From contig JAFARM010000351.1 of the NCBI GenBank assembly GCA_019245455.1, positions 1 to 6,657 of the forward strand: DNA of 6,657 bases. The letters run 5' to 3'. This document shows, piece after piece, positions 1 to 6,517 of this stretch (position 1 is its first letter; every line of letters starts with the position of its first letter). A program made the position numbers and the translations under genes. The notes under the pieces were generated by a model. The model ran no database searches and was not told the DNA's origin. It saw only the letters and a list, made by a program, of their open reading frames with translations. This DNA is from Sphingomonadaceae bacterium. Lineage in GTDB: Bacteria > Pseudomonadota > Alphaproteobacteria > Sphingomonadales > Sphingomonadaceae.

Positions 1-57
1 CAGGCGGCGATCACCACCGAGCTGATCGAGATCATCGCCGGCGCCGAGTCGCTGTAG
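1..57 (+). CDS. atpG: ATP synthase gamma subunit, C-terminal end (partial)
   Basis: Only the last 18 codons and the TAG stop (55-57) are in the window. The peptide ends ITTELIEIIAGAESL, which matches the conserved C-terminal helix of F1 gamma. That helix forms the rotor shaft inside the alpha3beta3 hexamer together with the N-terminal helix. The stop lies 18 nt before atpD, the usual atpG-atpD order of the alphaproteobacterial F1 operon (atpHAGDC). The call rests on this short tail plus the position directly upstream of a certain atpD. The 5' part lies outside the window. Confidence 0.93.
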   Translation, partial: QAAITTELIEIIAGAESL

Positions 58-1530
<1,473 letters not shown>

Positions 1531-1531
1531 C

Positions 1532-1549
1532 CGCAGGCTGCGGCCTGTG
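1532..1549 (+). other. Intercistronic hairpin between atpD and the inserted gene
   Basis: Positions 1532-1538 can pair with 1543-1549 (core CAGGC / GCCTG, one G-T pair) around a 4-nt TGCG loop. It fills most of the 32-nt gap after the atpD stop and ends just before the AGGGTGAAG ribosome site at 1552-1560. No T-run follows, so it is not an intrinsic terminator. It might act as an mRNA-stability or processing element that separates beta output from downstream output. That role is inference, and such a short GC-rich stem can arise by chance. Confidence 0.35.
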
Positions 1550-1562
1550 ATAGGGTGAAGCG

Positions 1563-1946
1563 ATGAGCGTCGACACCCTCAGCTTGGCGAAGGAACTGCG
1601 TGCCGCCGACTTTGCGGGGCCGCAGGCGGAGGCGATCGCGGCCGCCATCGGACGCGCGGTGGCGGAGACGGCCGCCACGAAGGCCGATCTTCAGGAGCTG
1701 AGGGCGGCTACGAAGGCGGACTTGCAGGAGCTGAAGGCGGCTACCAAGGCGGACTTGCAGGAGCTGAGGGCGGCTACCAAGGCGGACACAGTTCAGCTTG
1801 GTGCCGAGCTGCGGACTGAAATCGCTAAGCTCGACACCAAGATCGAGAGCGTCCGCTCGTCACTCCTTTTCTGGTTCATCGGGACTCAGCTGGCCATCGG
1901 CGGCCTCGTCGTTGCGCTCGTCAAGCTGATCCCCGCACAAGGTTAG
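1563..1946 (+). CDS. Membrane-anchored coiled-coil protein, CCDC90/DUF1640-like
   Basis: This 127-residue protein resembles the CCDC90/DUF1640 family, whose mitochondrial members include MCUR1 and CCDC90B and whose bacterial members have a head-neck-stalk-anchor layout. Here residues 3-36 are a helical head ([20 protein letters not shown], typical of the family). Residues 38-98 are a coiled-coil stalk built from 11-residue units [11 protein letters not shown]. Residues 101-123 are one hydrophobic membrane helix followed by a five-residue tail. There is no signal peptide, so a C-terminal anchor with the stalk in the cytoplasm is likely. The ATG at 1563 has a good ribosome site, AGGGTGAAG (1552-1560). 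The stop is 2 nt before the atpC start, so the two are probably translationally coupled. About 23 of 127 codons end in A or T, far more than in atpD or atpC, and it uses AGG arginine codons; this suggests separate acquisition. Its function is unknown. A role in ATP synthase assembly or in tuning epsilon output is speculation from position. Confidence 0.85.
   Translation: MSVDTLSLAKELRAADFAGPQAEAIAAAIGRAVAETAATKADLQELRAATKADLQELKAATKADLQELRAATKADTVQLGAELRTEIAKLDTKIESVRSSLLFWFIGTQLAIGGLVVALVKLIPAQG
1674..1805 (+). repeat. Four tandem 33-bp in-frame repeats (11-residue units)
   Basis: Four consecutive 33-bp units (1674-1706, 1707-1739, 1740-1772, 1773-1805) encode [33 protein letters not shown] and a degenerate [11 protein letters not shown]. 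Units 2 and 3 differ at only 2 of 33 bases, while unit 1 differs more at third positions. This points to recent duplication or gene conversion of the middle units. The 11-residue period is a hendecad coiled-coil repeat, so adding or losing a unit would lengthen or shorten the stalk without changing the frame. Confidence 0.93.
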
Positions 1947-1948
1947 CC

Positions 1949-2356
1949 ATGCCCGACCTCCTCCACTTCGAGCTCGTCAGCCCCGAGAAGCTGCTTCGTT
2001 CCGGCGAGGTGTTCATGGTCGTCGTGCCGGGGACCGAGGGCGACTTCGGCGTCCTGCCCGGCCACGCGCCGTTGGTGTCGACGATCCGCCCCGGCGCGAT
2101 CCAGGTCTTCCCGCAGTCGATGAGCGACGTGCCGGAGCGCATCTTCATCGACGGCGGCTTCGCCGAGGTCGGGCCCGACGGGCTGACCATCCTCGCCGAG
2201 AGCGCGACGCCCGTGGGCGAGATCGACGTCGAGGGCACGTCGCGCGCGCTGGCGGAGGCGCGCGAGGCGATGCGAGCGGCCAGCGGCGACGCCATCGCCG
2301 CCGCCGAGAAGCGCGTCGCGCGGTTCGAGGCAATGCAGGCGGTCGCGGTCAACTGA
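1949..2356 (+). CDS. atpC: F1F0 ATP synthase subunit epsilon
   Basis: Epsilon belongs to the F1 central stalk. It links gamma to the c-ring and in bacteria can inhibit ATP hydrolysis through its C-terminal helices. The 135-residue length is normal. The N-terminal beta-sandwich domain (about 1-88) carries the family hallmark [16 protein letters not shown], then DGGFAEV and LTILAESA. The C-terminal helical hairpin (about 95-132) is rich in alanine, glutamate and arginine. The ATG at 1949 lies 2 nt after the stop of the coiled-coil gene, with only a weak AAGG site at 1939-1942, so its translation probably depends on reinitiation from that gene. Only 4 of 135 codons end in A or T, matching atpD. 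It is the last gene of the F1 operon; a short hairpin follows the stop. Confidence 0.97.
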   Translation: MPDLLHFELVSPEKLLRSGEVFMVVVPGTEGDFGVLPGHAPLVSTIRPGAIQVFPQSMSDVPERIFIDGGFAEVGPDGLTILAESATPVGEIDVEGTSRALAEAREAMRAASGDAIAAAEKRVARFEAMQAVAVN

Positions 2357-2359
2357 CGG

Positions 2360-2382
2360 ACCCCTGCGCCGGCTCAAGGGGT
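2360..2382 (+). terminator. Possible hairpin terminator or attenuator after atpC
   Basis: ACCCCT (2360-2365) is complementary to AGGGGT (2377-2382) across an 11-nt GC-rich loop, starting 3 nt after the atpC stop. There is no T-run behind it, so it does not meet the classical intrinsic-terminator pattern. It may be a weak terminator or a 3'-end stabilising structure, with partial read-through into the ferritin-like gene 65 nt downstream. Confidence 0.35.
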
Positions 2383-2421
2383 TAGTGGCCACGACGCGGA
2401 CAATTTGCTAATGGCCCCGTA

Positions 2422-3240
2422 ATGACCGGCTGGACGCTCGACGACATCCCCTGGCACGCGTTCGACGCGGCGGCGGTCGACGCCGACCTGCTCGCCGTCG
2501 TCAAGACCGCGGCGCTGGTCGAGGCCAACGCCGCCGACTACGTCGCCTATCTCAACGGCGTCTTCGCCGACGATCGGGCCTTCCTCGCCGAGGTCGCGCG
2601 CTGGGGCCGCGAGGAGCAGCAGCACGGCGCGGCGCTCGGCCGCTGGGCGGAGCTCGCCGACCCGTCGTTCGACTTCGCCCGCGCCCTCGCCGACTTCCGC
2701 GCCGGCTTCCAGGTGCCGCAGGGGGTCAGCGAGTCGATCCGCGGCAGCCGCGCCGGCGAGCTCGTCGCCCGGCAGGTGGTCGAGACGGGCACCTCGTCCT
2801 TCTACTCCGCGATCCGCGACGCGACCGCCGAGCCGGTGCTGAAGGCTATCGCCGGGCGCATCGCCGCCGACGAGTTCGCCCACTACCGCCTGTTCCAGAC
2901 CCACTTCGCCCGCTACCAGAGCGCCCGGCCGCTGCCGCTGCGCACCCGGCTGGCGGTCGCCGCGACGCGTTTCAGCGAGGCCGAGGACGACGAGCTCGGC
3001 TGGGCGTGGTTTGCCGCCAACGTCCTGCCGAAGGACTCGACGGCGACCTACCGCAGCGGCGTCCACACCCGCGCCTATACCGCCCGCGCGCTGCGCCTCT
3101 ACCGCCGCAGCCACATCGACAACGGCGTCCGGATGCTGCTCCGCGCCGTCCGCCTGCGTCCCGGCGGCTGGCTGTTCCGCCTGGCGTCGGGCGGGCTGTG
3201 GCGGCTGCTGCGGCTGCGCGTGGCGACGCTTCCGGCCTGA
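2422..3240 (+). CDS. Ferritin-like diiron protein
   Basis: This 272-residue protein has the full ligand set of a ferritin-like four-helix diiron fold. Glu34 lies on helix 1, Glu65-x-x-His68 in EEQQH on helix 2, Glu121 in QVVETG on helix 3, and Glu151-x-x-His154 in DEFAHYRLF on helix 4. This E / ExxH / E / ExxH order is shared by rubrerythrins, acyl-carrier desaturases and related oxidases, so an oxidation, desaturation or iron/peroxide-handling role is possible; the substrate cannot be read from sequence. No rubredoxin-type CxxC pairs are present, so it is not a classical rubrerythrin. Residues 220-272 form a basic tail rich in arginine and leucine (around GGLWRLLRLRVATLPA) that could bind membrane or nucleic acid. 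The ATG at 2422 has no clear ribosome site and overlaps the stop of a 3-codon frame at 2411-2422. It may have its own promoter within 2383-2421, or be read through from atpC. Confidence 0.85.
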   Translation: MTGWTLDDIPWHAFDAAAVDADLLAVVKTAALVEANAADYVAYLNGVFADDRAFLAEVARWGREEQQHGAALGRWAELADPSFDFARALADFRAGFQVPQGVSESIRGSRAGELVARQVVETGTSSFYSAIRDATAEPVLKAIAGRIAADEFAHYRLFQTHFARYQSARPLPLRTRLAVAATRFSEAEDDELGWAWFAANVLPKDSTATYRSGVHTRAYTARALRLYRRSHIDNGVRMLLRAVRLRPGGWLFRLASGGLWRLLRLRVATLPA

Positions 3241-3271
3241 ACCGCCGGCGAAGTTCACGGCGGCGGTTTTT
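3241..3271 (+). terminator. Rho-independent terminator of the ferritin-like gene
   Basis: ACCGCCG (3241-3247) pairs perfectly with CGGCGGT (3261-3267), and a run of five T follows at 3267-3271. It begins at the base after the TGA stop. The T-run is on the plus-strand side only, so it serves the ferritin-like transcript, not the converging Smr operon. Its loop contains one copy of the repeated GCGAAGTTCAC motif. Confidence 0.8.
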
Positions 3272-3334
3272 CGTGACATCGACTCGCTGCCCGCATCGAC
3301 AGCGAAGTTCACACCCGCGACGGTGTTTCGCGGC
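3248..3334. repeat. Duplicated intergenic element with GCGAAGTTCAC motif
   Basis: GCGAAGTTCAC occurs exactly at 3248-3258 and 3302-3312, 54 bp apart. The similarity continues past the motif: allowing one 3-nt gap, 13 of the next 17 bases agree, ending in TTTCG-like sequence at about 3275 and 3332. Each copy keeps CGAA and TTCG arms that can pair. The 166-bp gap between the converging ferritin-like and Smr genes (3241-3406) consists mostly of this element, the terminator and a GC hairpin at 3348-3367. It looks like two copies of a small palindromic intergenic repeat; whether it is dispersed in the genome cannot be seen here. Confidence 0.6.
3302..3331. other. Bulged hairpin in the second repeat copy
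   Basis: GCGAA (3302-3306) pairs with TTCGC (3327-3331), and inside it ACACC (3311-3315) pairs with GGTGT (3322-3326). A 4-nt bulge, GTTC, lies on one side and the loop is CGCGAC. This gives 10 base pairs on either strand. There is no T-run directly after it on the plus strand. It could end or stabilise the 3' end of either converging transcript. Confidence 0.45.
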
Positions 3335-3347
3335 CGCAGCTTCACAG

Positions 3348-3367
3348 CCGGCCACCTCTCCGGCCGG
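3348..3367. other. GC-rich hairpin downstream of the Smr gene
   Basis: CCGGCC (3348-3353) and GGCCGG (3362-3367) form a 6-bp stem with an 8-nt loop. On the minus strand it lies about 40 nt beyond the Smr stop and is the nearest candidate for the 3' end of the tim44-mltA-Smr transcript. No T-run follows on that strand, so termination there is uncertain. Confidence 0.35.
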
Positions 3368-3406
3368 ACGGCGAGGATAGCCGAAGAAACCCGGTGTAGG
3401 ACAGCC

Positions 3407-3922
3407 TCAGCGCCGCAGGATGACGTACCACGCGCCGCCGCCGCCGTGGCGCGGGTGGGCCGGGCGCAGCGCCGCGATGTACGGCCGCAGCGCCGGCGCG
3501 TGCAGCCAGTCGCGCAAGGCAGCGCGGATGACGCCGCCCGGGCGCTCGTCGTCGCTGCGGCGGCCCTTGCCGGTGATGACGAGCAGGACCCGCGCGCCGC
3601 TCGCCGCAGCCTCGGCGATCATCCGCGTCAGCAGGTCAAAGGCGCGGTCGCGGGTATAGCCGTGGAGGTCGATCGTGACGTCGGGCACCACGCGGCCGCG
3701 GCGAATGGCGCTGTCCCAGCTGCCGTCGAGCGTCGCCGCCTCGACCGGCACCTGGTTCGCGGCGGGCGTGCGCTTGGGCGGCGGCGGCGGGGCGGGCGGT
3801 GCCTCGCGAATCGGCCGCGGCGCGGGGGCGGCGACCGGCCGGACGCGGCCGGGCAGCGGCCGCACCTGTGCGGCGACGCGCGCCCACAGCGCCGCCTCCT
3901 CAGGGGCGAGACGGCGCGCCAC
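3407..3922 (-). CDS. Smr/MutS2-type domain protein
   Basis: This 171-residue protein has a C-terminal Smr domain (about residues 80-171), a small domain of MutS2 and stand-alone SmrA/SmrB-type proteins associated with nucleic-acid nicking or RNA cleavage. The two family motifs are present: IDLHG at 84-88, with His87, and TGKG at 117-120. The end GGGGAWYVILRR is also typical. Residues 1-25 (RRLAPEEAALWARVAAQVRP) match the conserved N-terminal helix of alphaproteobacterial Smr proteins. Residues 29-55 are a proline/alanine-rich linker. The GTG at 3922 is the best start because it keeps that N-terminal motif; it lies inside mltA, giving a 23-nt overlap. No strong ribosome site is visible, so translation is probably coupled to mltA. 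The cellular target is unknown. Confidence 0.88.
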   Translation of the reverse strand: MARRLAPEEAALWARVAAQVRPLPGRVRPVAAPAPRPIREAPPAPPPPPKRTPAANQVPVEAATLDGSWDSAIRRGRVVPDVTIDLHGYTRDRAFDLLTRMIAEAAASGARVLLVITGKGRRSDDERPGGVIRAALRDWLHAPALRPYIAALRPAHPRHGGGGAWYVILRR

Positions 3923-5201
3923 CGCGTGGCACCGCAGTCGCTTCCGACGCCAGGGGCGACGCGCCGCCGTCCAGCCGCGCTGCCTCGCCGCTCTCCGTCA
4001 GCCGCGCGACCGCGGCGGGGGGCAGCAGCAGCGTCACCTGCCCCGTCGCCGTGATCCCGCCGGCGACCTCGCCCGCCGCATCGCCGGTTCCCCAGAACAG
4101 GTCGAGCCGGTTGGCTCCCTTGATCGCCCCGCCGGTGTCCTGCGCGACGACCACGCCGCGGAACGGCGCGCCGGCGACGGTCGTGTCGAGCCACAGCGGT
4201 GCCCCCAGCGGCACGAACGCGGGATCGGCGGCGACGCTGACCCGCGCCGTCAGCGGTATGCCGAGTGCCCCCGGCGGGCCAAGCGCGGCGGGCGTCGCCA
4301 ACACCTTGAAGAAGACCTTGCTGCGATTGGCGTGAAGAATGTCCGGCGCGTCCGCTGGGTGGGCACGCAGCCAGTCGATGATGCCGGCCATCGTCGCCTG
4401 CCCGGCGCCGAGCGCGCCGCGGTCGCGCAGCAGCCGGCCGATGCCGGTGTAGGCGTGCCCGTTCTGCCCGTCGTAGCCGACGCGCAGCACCGTGCCGTCG
4501 GGCAGCTTCAGCCGCCCAGAGCCTTGTATTTCCAGGAAGAACGCTGCGAACGGGTCGGCCGCCCAGGCGAGTTCCAGCCCGCGCCCGGCGAGCGCGCCGG
4601 CGTCGATCTCGGCGCGGTCGTAATAAGGCACCAGCGTGCCGCCAGCGACGCGGCCGCGGATGTGCTTGCCTGTCAGGCTGGCGTCGAAGCGGCCGAGGTC
4701 GAGGTCGACGAGATCGGGCGGACGGCGGTAGATCGGCGTCGCGAACCCCGGCGCTGCGTCACGCGAGGCGGCGAGTTCCGGTTCGTAATAGCCGGTGTCG
4801 AGGCCGCGGCCGTCGCCGATCGCGACCGGCACCAGCGCCGACGCGAAGAAGGCGCGGGCGTCGCTCGCGCTCGCTGCCGCGGCGCACGGCGTGGTCCAGT
4901 CGCCCGCCTGCGTCAGCCCGGACGCGTCGGTACGGCGCTGGAGCGCGGGGCACGAGGCGCGGAAGGCCGCGAGTGCCGACGTCAGATCGGCGTCGGCGAA
5001 GCCGGGCATTTCGGCGATCGCGCCGGCACGTCGGGCGATCGCCGTCGCCTTAGGCTCGGCCGCCTTGCCCGCGGGCACCGAAGCTGTCGGTCCGGCAGGC
5101 GGCGCGACCGGCGGCGGCGGCGTCGTGACCGGGCGCGGCGTGCAGGCGGCGACCAGCCCTGCTGCGACCAGCGGCGCGCTCCGCCGAAGGCCGGCCCTCA
5201 C
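3900..5201 (-). CDS. mltA: Membrane-bound lytic murein transglycosylase A
   Basis: MltA cleaves the MurNAc-GlcNAc bond of peptidoglycan to form 1,6-anhydro ends, acting from the inner face of the outer membrane. The 433-residue product starts at GTG 5201, which overlaps the upstream TGA in a GTGA arrangement. It begins with a lipoprotein signal peptide ending in the lipobox LVAAC (lipidated Cys20), followed by a proline-rich tether (21-45). The MltA domain carries DTGYYEPEL (135-143), FFLEIQGSGR (221-230) and GYDGQNGHAYTGIGR (242-256). The 3D double-psi barrel domain follows, with AQDTGGAIKG (353-362) and RLDLFWG (365-371). Asp355 and Asp367 are two of the conserved aspartates, one of which should be the catalytic acid. 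All of this indicates an active enzyme. The reading frame is open far upstream of 5201, but that part overlaps the Tim44-like gene and gives arginine-rich nonsense. The C-terminal tail (about 405-433) is low in complexity. Confidence 0.96.
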   Translation of the reverse strand: MRAGLRRSAPLVAAGLVAACTPRPVTTPPPPVAPPAGPTASVPAGKAAEPKATAIARRAGAIAEMPGFADADLTSALAAFRASCPALQRRTDASGLTQAGDWTTPCAAAASASDARAFFASALVPVAIGDGRGLDTGYYEPELAASRDAAPGFATPIYRRPPDLVDLDLGRFDASLTGKHIRGRVAGGTLVPYYDRAEIDAGALAGRGLELAWAADPFAAFFLEIQGSGRLKLPDGTVLRVGYDGQNGHAYTGIGRLLRDRGALGAGQATMAGIIDWLRAHPADAPDILHANRSKVFFKVLATPAALGPPGALGIPLTARVSVAADPAFVPLGAPLWLDTTVAGAPFRGVVVAQDTGGAIKGANRLDLFWGTGDAAGEVAGGITATGQVTLLLPPAAVARLTESGEAARLDGGASPLASEATAVPRGGAPSRP

Positions 5202-5818
5202 GCCTCGGCGTCGGTGGCGATCAGCAGCCAGGCGGGGTCGTGCGCGCCGACGTGGCGGCTGAACGTCCACACGTCGTGGGCAGCCGCGGTCGTGTCGCCG
5301 GTGGCGATTCGCGACTCGAAGCGGACCGTCAGTTCGGCCATCTGCCCGGCCAGGCGAGCCGCGGTGATCGCGGCGGCGTCGACACCGACCAGGCGGTGCG
5401 GCAGCGCGGTCTCGCGGTGGGCGATGGCGACGCGGAAATGCTCGACGACCTCGTCGGACACCAGCCCGGTCATGGTCGCCGCGTCGCCGGCCCAGAACGC
5501 CTCCAGGATCAGCCGGTACGCCGCCTGCGCGCCGGCGATGAACTTGGCCGGATCGAAGCCGGGATCGGCGTCGGCCACTGCCTGCAGCGCGGGTGCTAGC
5601 CCGGCGTCGGTGCCCGCCGGCACGCTGACCTCGCGCCGCACCGGTGTCTCGACGCGGGCGCGGCCGATGCTGGCGACGCCCGCCGTGGGGCGGTACGGCT
5701 CCCCGACGGCCTTCTCGCTGCCGGTGCGCTTGCCGAGCACGCTGACCAGACGCAAGCCGATGAAGCCGGCGAGCATCGCCAGCAACACGATTTCGATCCA
5801 GGTTCCGCTGTCGGACAT
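5198..5818 (-). CDS. Tim44-like domain, single-pass membrane protein
   Basis: This 206-residue protein has one N-terminal membrane helix (about residues 7-28) ending in LRLVSVLGKRTG, a feature conserved in alphaproteobacterial Tim44 relatives. A variable polar linker (30-83) precedes a C-terminal Tim44-like domain (about 86-205) containing GFDPAKFIAGAQAAYRLI and an LEAFWAGD segment. Mitochondrial Tim44 tethers Hsp70 to the import channel; the role of the bacterial relatives is not settled, though an inner-membrane envelope function is likely. I chose the ATG at 5818 because a GAAGG ribosome site lies 7 nt upstream (5826-5830) and the membrane helix follows directly. A longer frame from 5896 adds a 26-residue extension that does not look like protein. 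It is the first gene of the minus-strand operon, overlaps mltA by 4 nt, and is divergent from secB, a grouping known in this class. Confidence 0.9.
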   Translation of the reverse strand: MSDSGTWIEIVLLAMLAGFIGLRLVSVLGKRTGSEKAVGEPYRPTAGVASIGRARVETPVRREVSVPAGTDAGLAPALQAVADADPGFDPAKFIAGAQAAYRLILEAFWAGDAATMTGLVSDEVVEHFRVAIAHRETALPHRLVGVDAAAITAARLAGQMAELTVRFESRIATGDTTAAAHDVWTFSRHVGAHDPAWLLIATDAEA

Positions 5819-5877
5819 AGCTGCGCCTTCGGGCCTTAAGCTCGCGACCATAGCGGAGGCGACCCCGCCGGTCCATG

Positions 5878-5908
5878 GTGACATAGGACGACGCACGAGG
5901 GCTGCAAT
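5878..5908 (+). promoter_or_regulatory. secB: Weak candidate secB promoter
   Basis: GTGACA (5878-5883) matches the -35 consensus TTGACA at 5 of 6 positions. TGCAAT (5903-5908) matches the -10 at 4 of 6, but the 19-bp spacing is long. Transcription would start near 5915, at the first copy of the direct repeat. On the other strand, TTGCAG (5907-5902) and TATGTC (5885-5880) at 16 bp could serve the Tim44-like gene. All are weak matches; the safe statement is only that 5819-6015 must hold two divergent promoters. Confidence 0.25.
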
Positions 5909-5910
5909 AG

Positions 5911-5961
5911 TGCCGCCCTGCCGCGGGACGCGGCGGTCATGCTGCCTTGCCGCGGGACGCG
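5911..5961. repeat. 22-bp direct repeat in the tim44-secB divergent region
   Basis: Positions 5911-5932 and 5940-5961 agree at 20 of 22 bases, with a 29-bp period. The shared core is TGCCGCGGGACGCG (5919-5932 and 5948-5961). In the first copy the core extends into an inverted repeat, CCGCG-GGA-CGCGG (5921-5933), which continues outward through G-C, T-G and C-G pairs to 5918 and 5936. The second copy loses the outer pairs. It lies about 55-105 bp upstream of the secB start and 93-143 bp from the Tim44-like start. It could be paired operator sites, a leader structure, or simply a recent 29-bp tandem duplication. Confidence 0.75.
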
Positions 5962-6015
5962 ACCCCTGCTAGCCGCTCGCCACCTGTCTTCCTTCCCGAA
6001 AGCGAGCTCCCAACC

Positions 6016-6510
6016 ATGGCCACCCAGCCCGGCGACCTGCCCGCCGACGCGCCGAACGGCGTCGACACCGGCCAGCCGCAGGTCAGCATCCTGACGCAGT
6101 ACGTGAAGGATTTCTCGTTCGAGAACCCGAACGCGCCGCAGTCGCTGCAGATGACCGAGCAGCCGCGCATCGAGATCAACGTCAACGTCAACGCCAAGCG
6201 CGCCGGCGACGACCTGTACGAGGTCGAGCTGAAGATCGAGGCGCGGGCGACCGCGGGCGAGGCGACGTCGTTCGTCGTCGACCTGCTGTACGGCGGGCTG
6301 TTCGGCCTCCGCAACCTGCCCGAAGAGGCACTGGAGCCGTTCCTGATCGTCGAGGCGCCGCGCATCCTGTTCCCCTTCGCCCGCCGCATCGTCGCCGACG
6401 CGCCCCGCGACGGCGGCTTCCCGCCGCTGCTGCTCGAGCCGATCGACTTCGGCTCGCTTTACCTGGCGCAGCAGCAGGCCCAGGCCGGGGGAGCGGTCGG
6501 CCACGCCTGA
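6016..6510 (+). CDS. secB: Protein-export chaperone SecB
   Basis: SecB is a tetrameric cytosolic chaperone that keeps precursors unfolded and hands them to SecA for export through SecYEG. The 164-residue product has the complete family core. QVSILTQYVKDFSFENPNAP forms the first strand and client groove. INVNVNA and YEVELKIEA are beta strands. The segment SFVVDLLYGGLFGLRNLPEE is followed by APRILFPFARRIV, then FPPLLLEPIDFGSLYL and a glutamine/alanine-rich tail for SecA contact. I chose the ATG at 6016 rather than an earlier in-frame ATG at 5947 because the extension would read through the repeat-bearing leader and has no family resemblance. The ribosome site is poor; purine-rich GAAAGCGAG at 5998-6006 is the best candidate. 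It is divergent from the Tim44-like gene and converges on a DUF559-like gene with a 7-nt gap. Confidence 0.97.
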   Translation: MATQPGDLPADAPNGVDTGQPQVSILTQYVKDFSFENPNAPQSLQMTEQPRIEINVNVNAKRAGDDLYEVELKIEARATAGEATSFVVDLLYGGLFGLRNLPEEALEPFLIVEAPRILFPFARRIVADAPRDGGFPPLLLEPIDFGSLYLAQQQAQAGGAVGHA

Positions 6511-6517
6511 CGGCCGT

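Noticed and set aside
1674..1805. Regular 33-bp repeats that could suggest a CRISPR array
   Set aside because: The units are directly abutting with no spacers, stay in frame, and encode a coiled-coil hendecad.
1943..2392. Minus-strand frames of 143-149 codons over atpC
   Set aside because: They are shadows of the certain atpC gene, and no protein features were seen.
2374..3345. A 323-codon minus-strand frame antisense to the ferritin-like gene
   Set aside because: The product is low-complexity and has no domain, while the opposite strand carries a full set of diiron ligands. Its repeated VNFA peptides come only from the duplicated intergenic motif.
3011..4054. A 347-codon plus-strand frame spanning the ferritin-like end, the intergenic gap and the Smr gene
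   Set aside because: It crosses a clear terminator and two real genes in a different frame or strand, and its composition is not protein-like.
5819..5896. A longer Tim44-like protein starting at 5896
   Set aside because: The start at 5818 has a well-spaced GAAGG site and puts the membrane helix at the N-terminus as in relatives; the extra 26 residues look non-coding.
3675..5972. A 765-codon open frame on the plus strand
   Set aside because: It runs antisense over the clearly real mltA, Tim44-like and Smr genes. Its translation is arginine/alanine-rich with no recognisable motif, as expected for an opposite-strand shadow in high-GC DNA.
5947..6015. A longer SecB with a 23-residue N-terminal extension
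   Set aside because: The extension reads through the direct-repeat region, lacks a ribosome site, and SecB proteins normally begin shortly before the QVSILTQYVKD segment.
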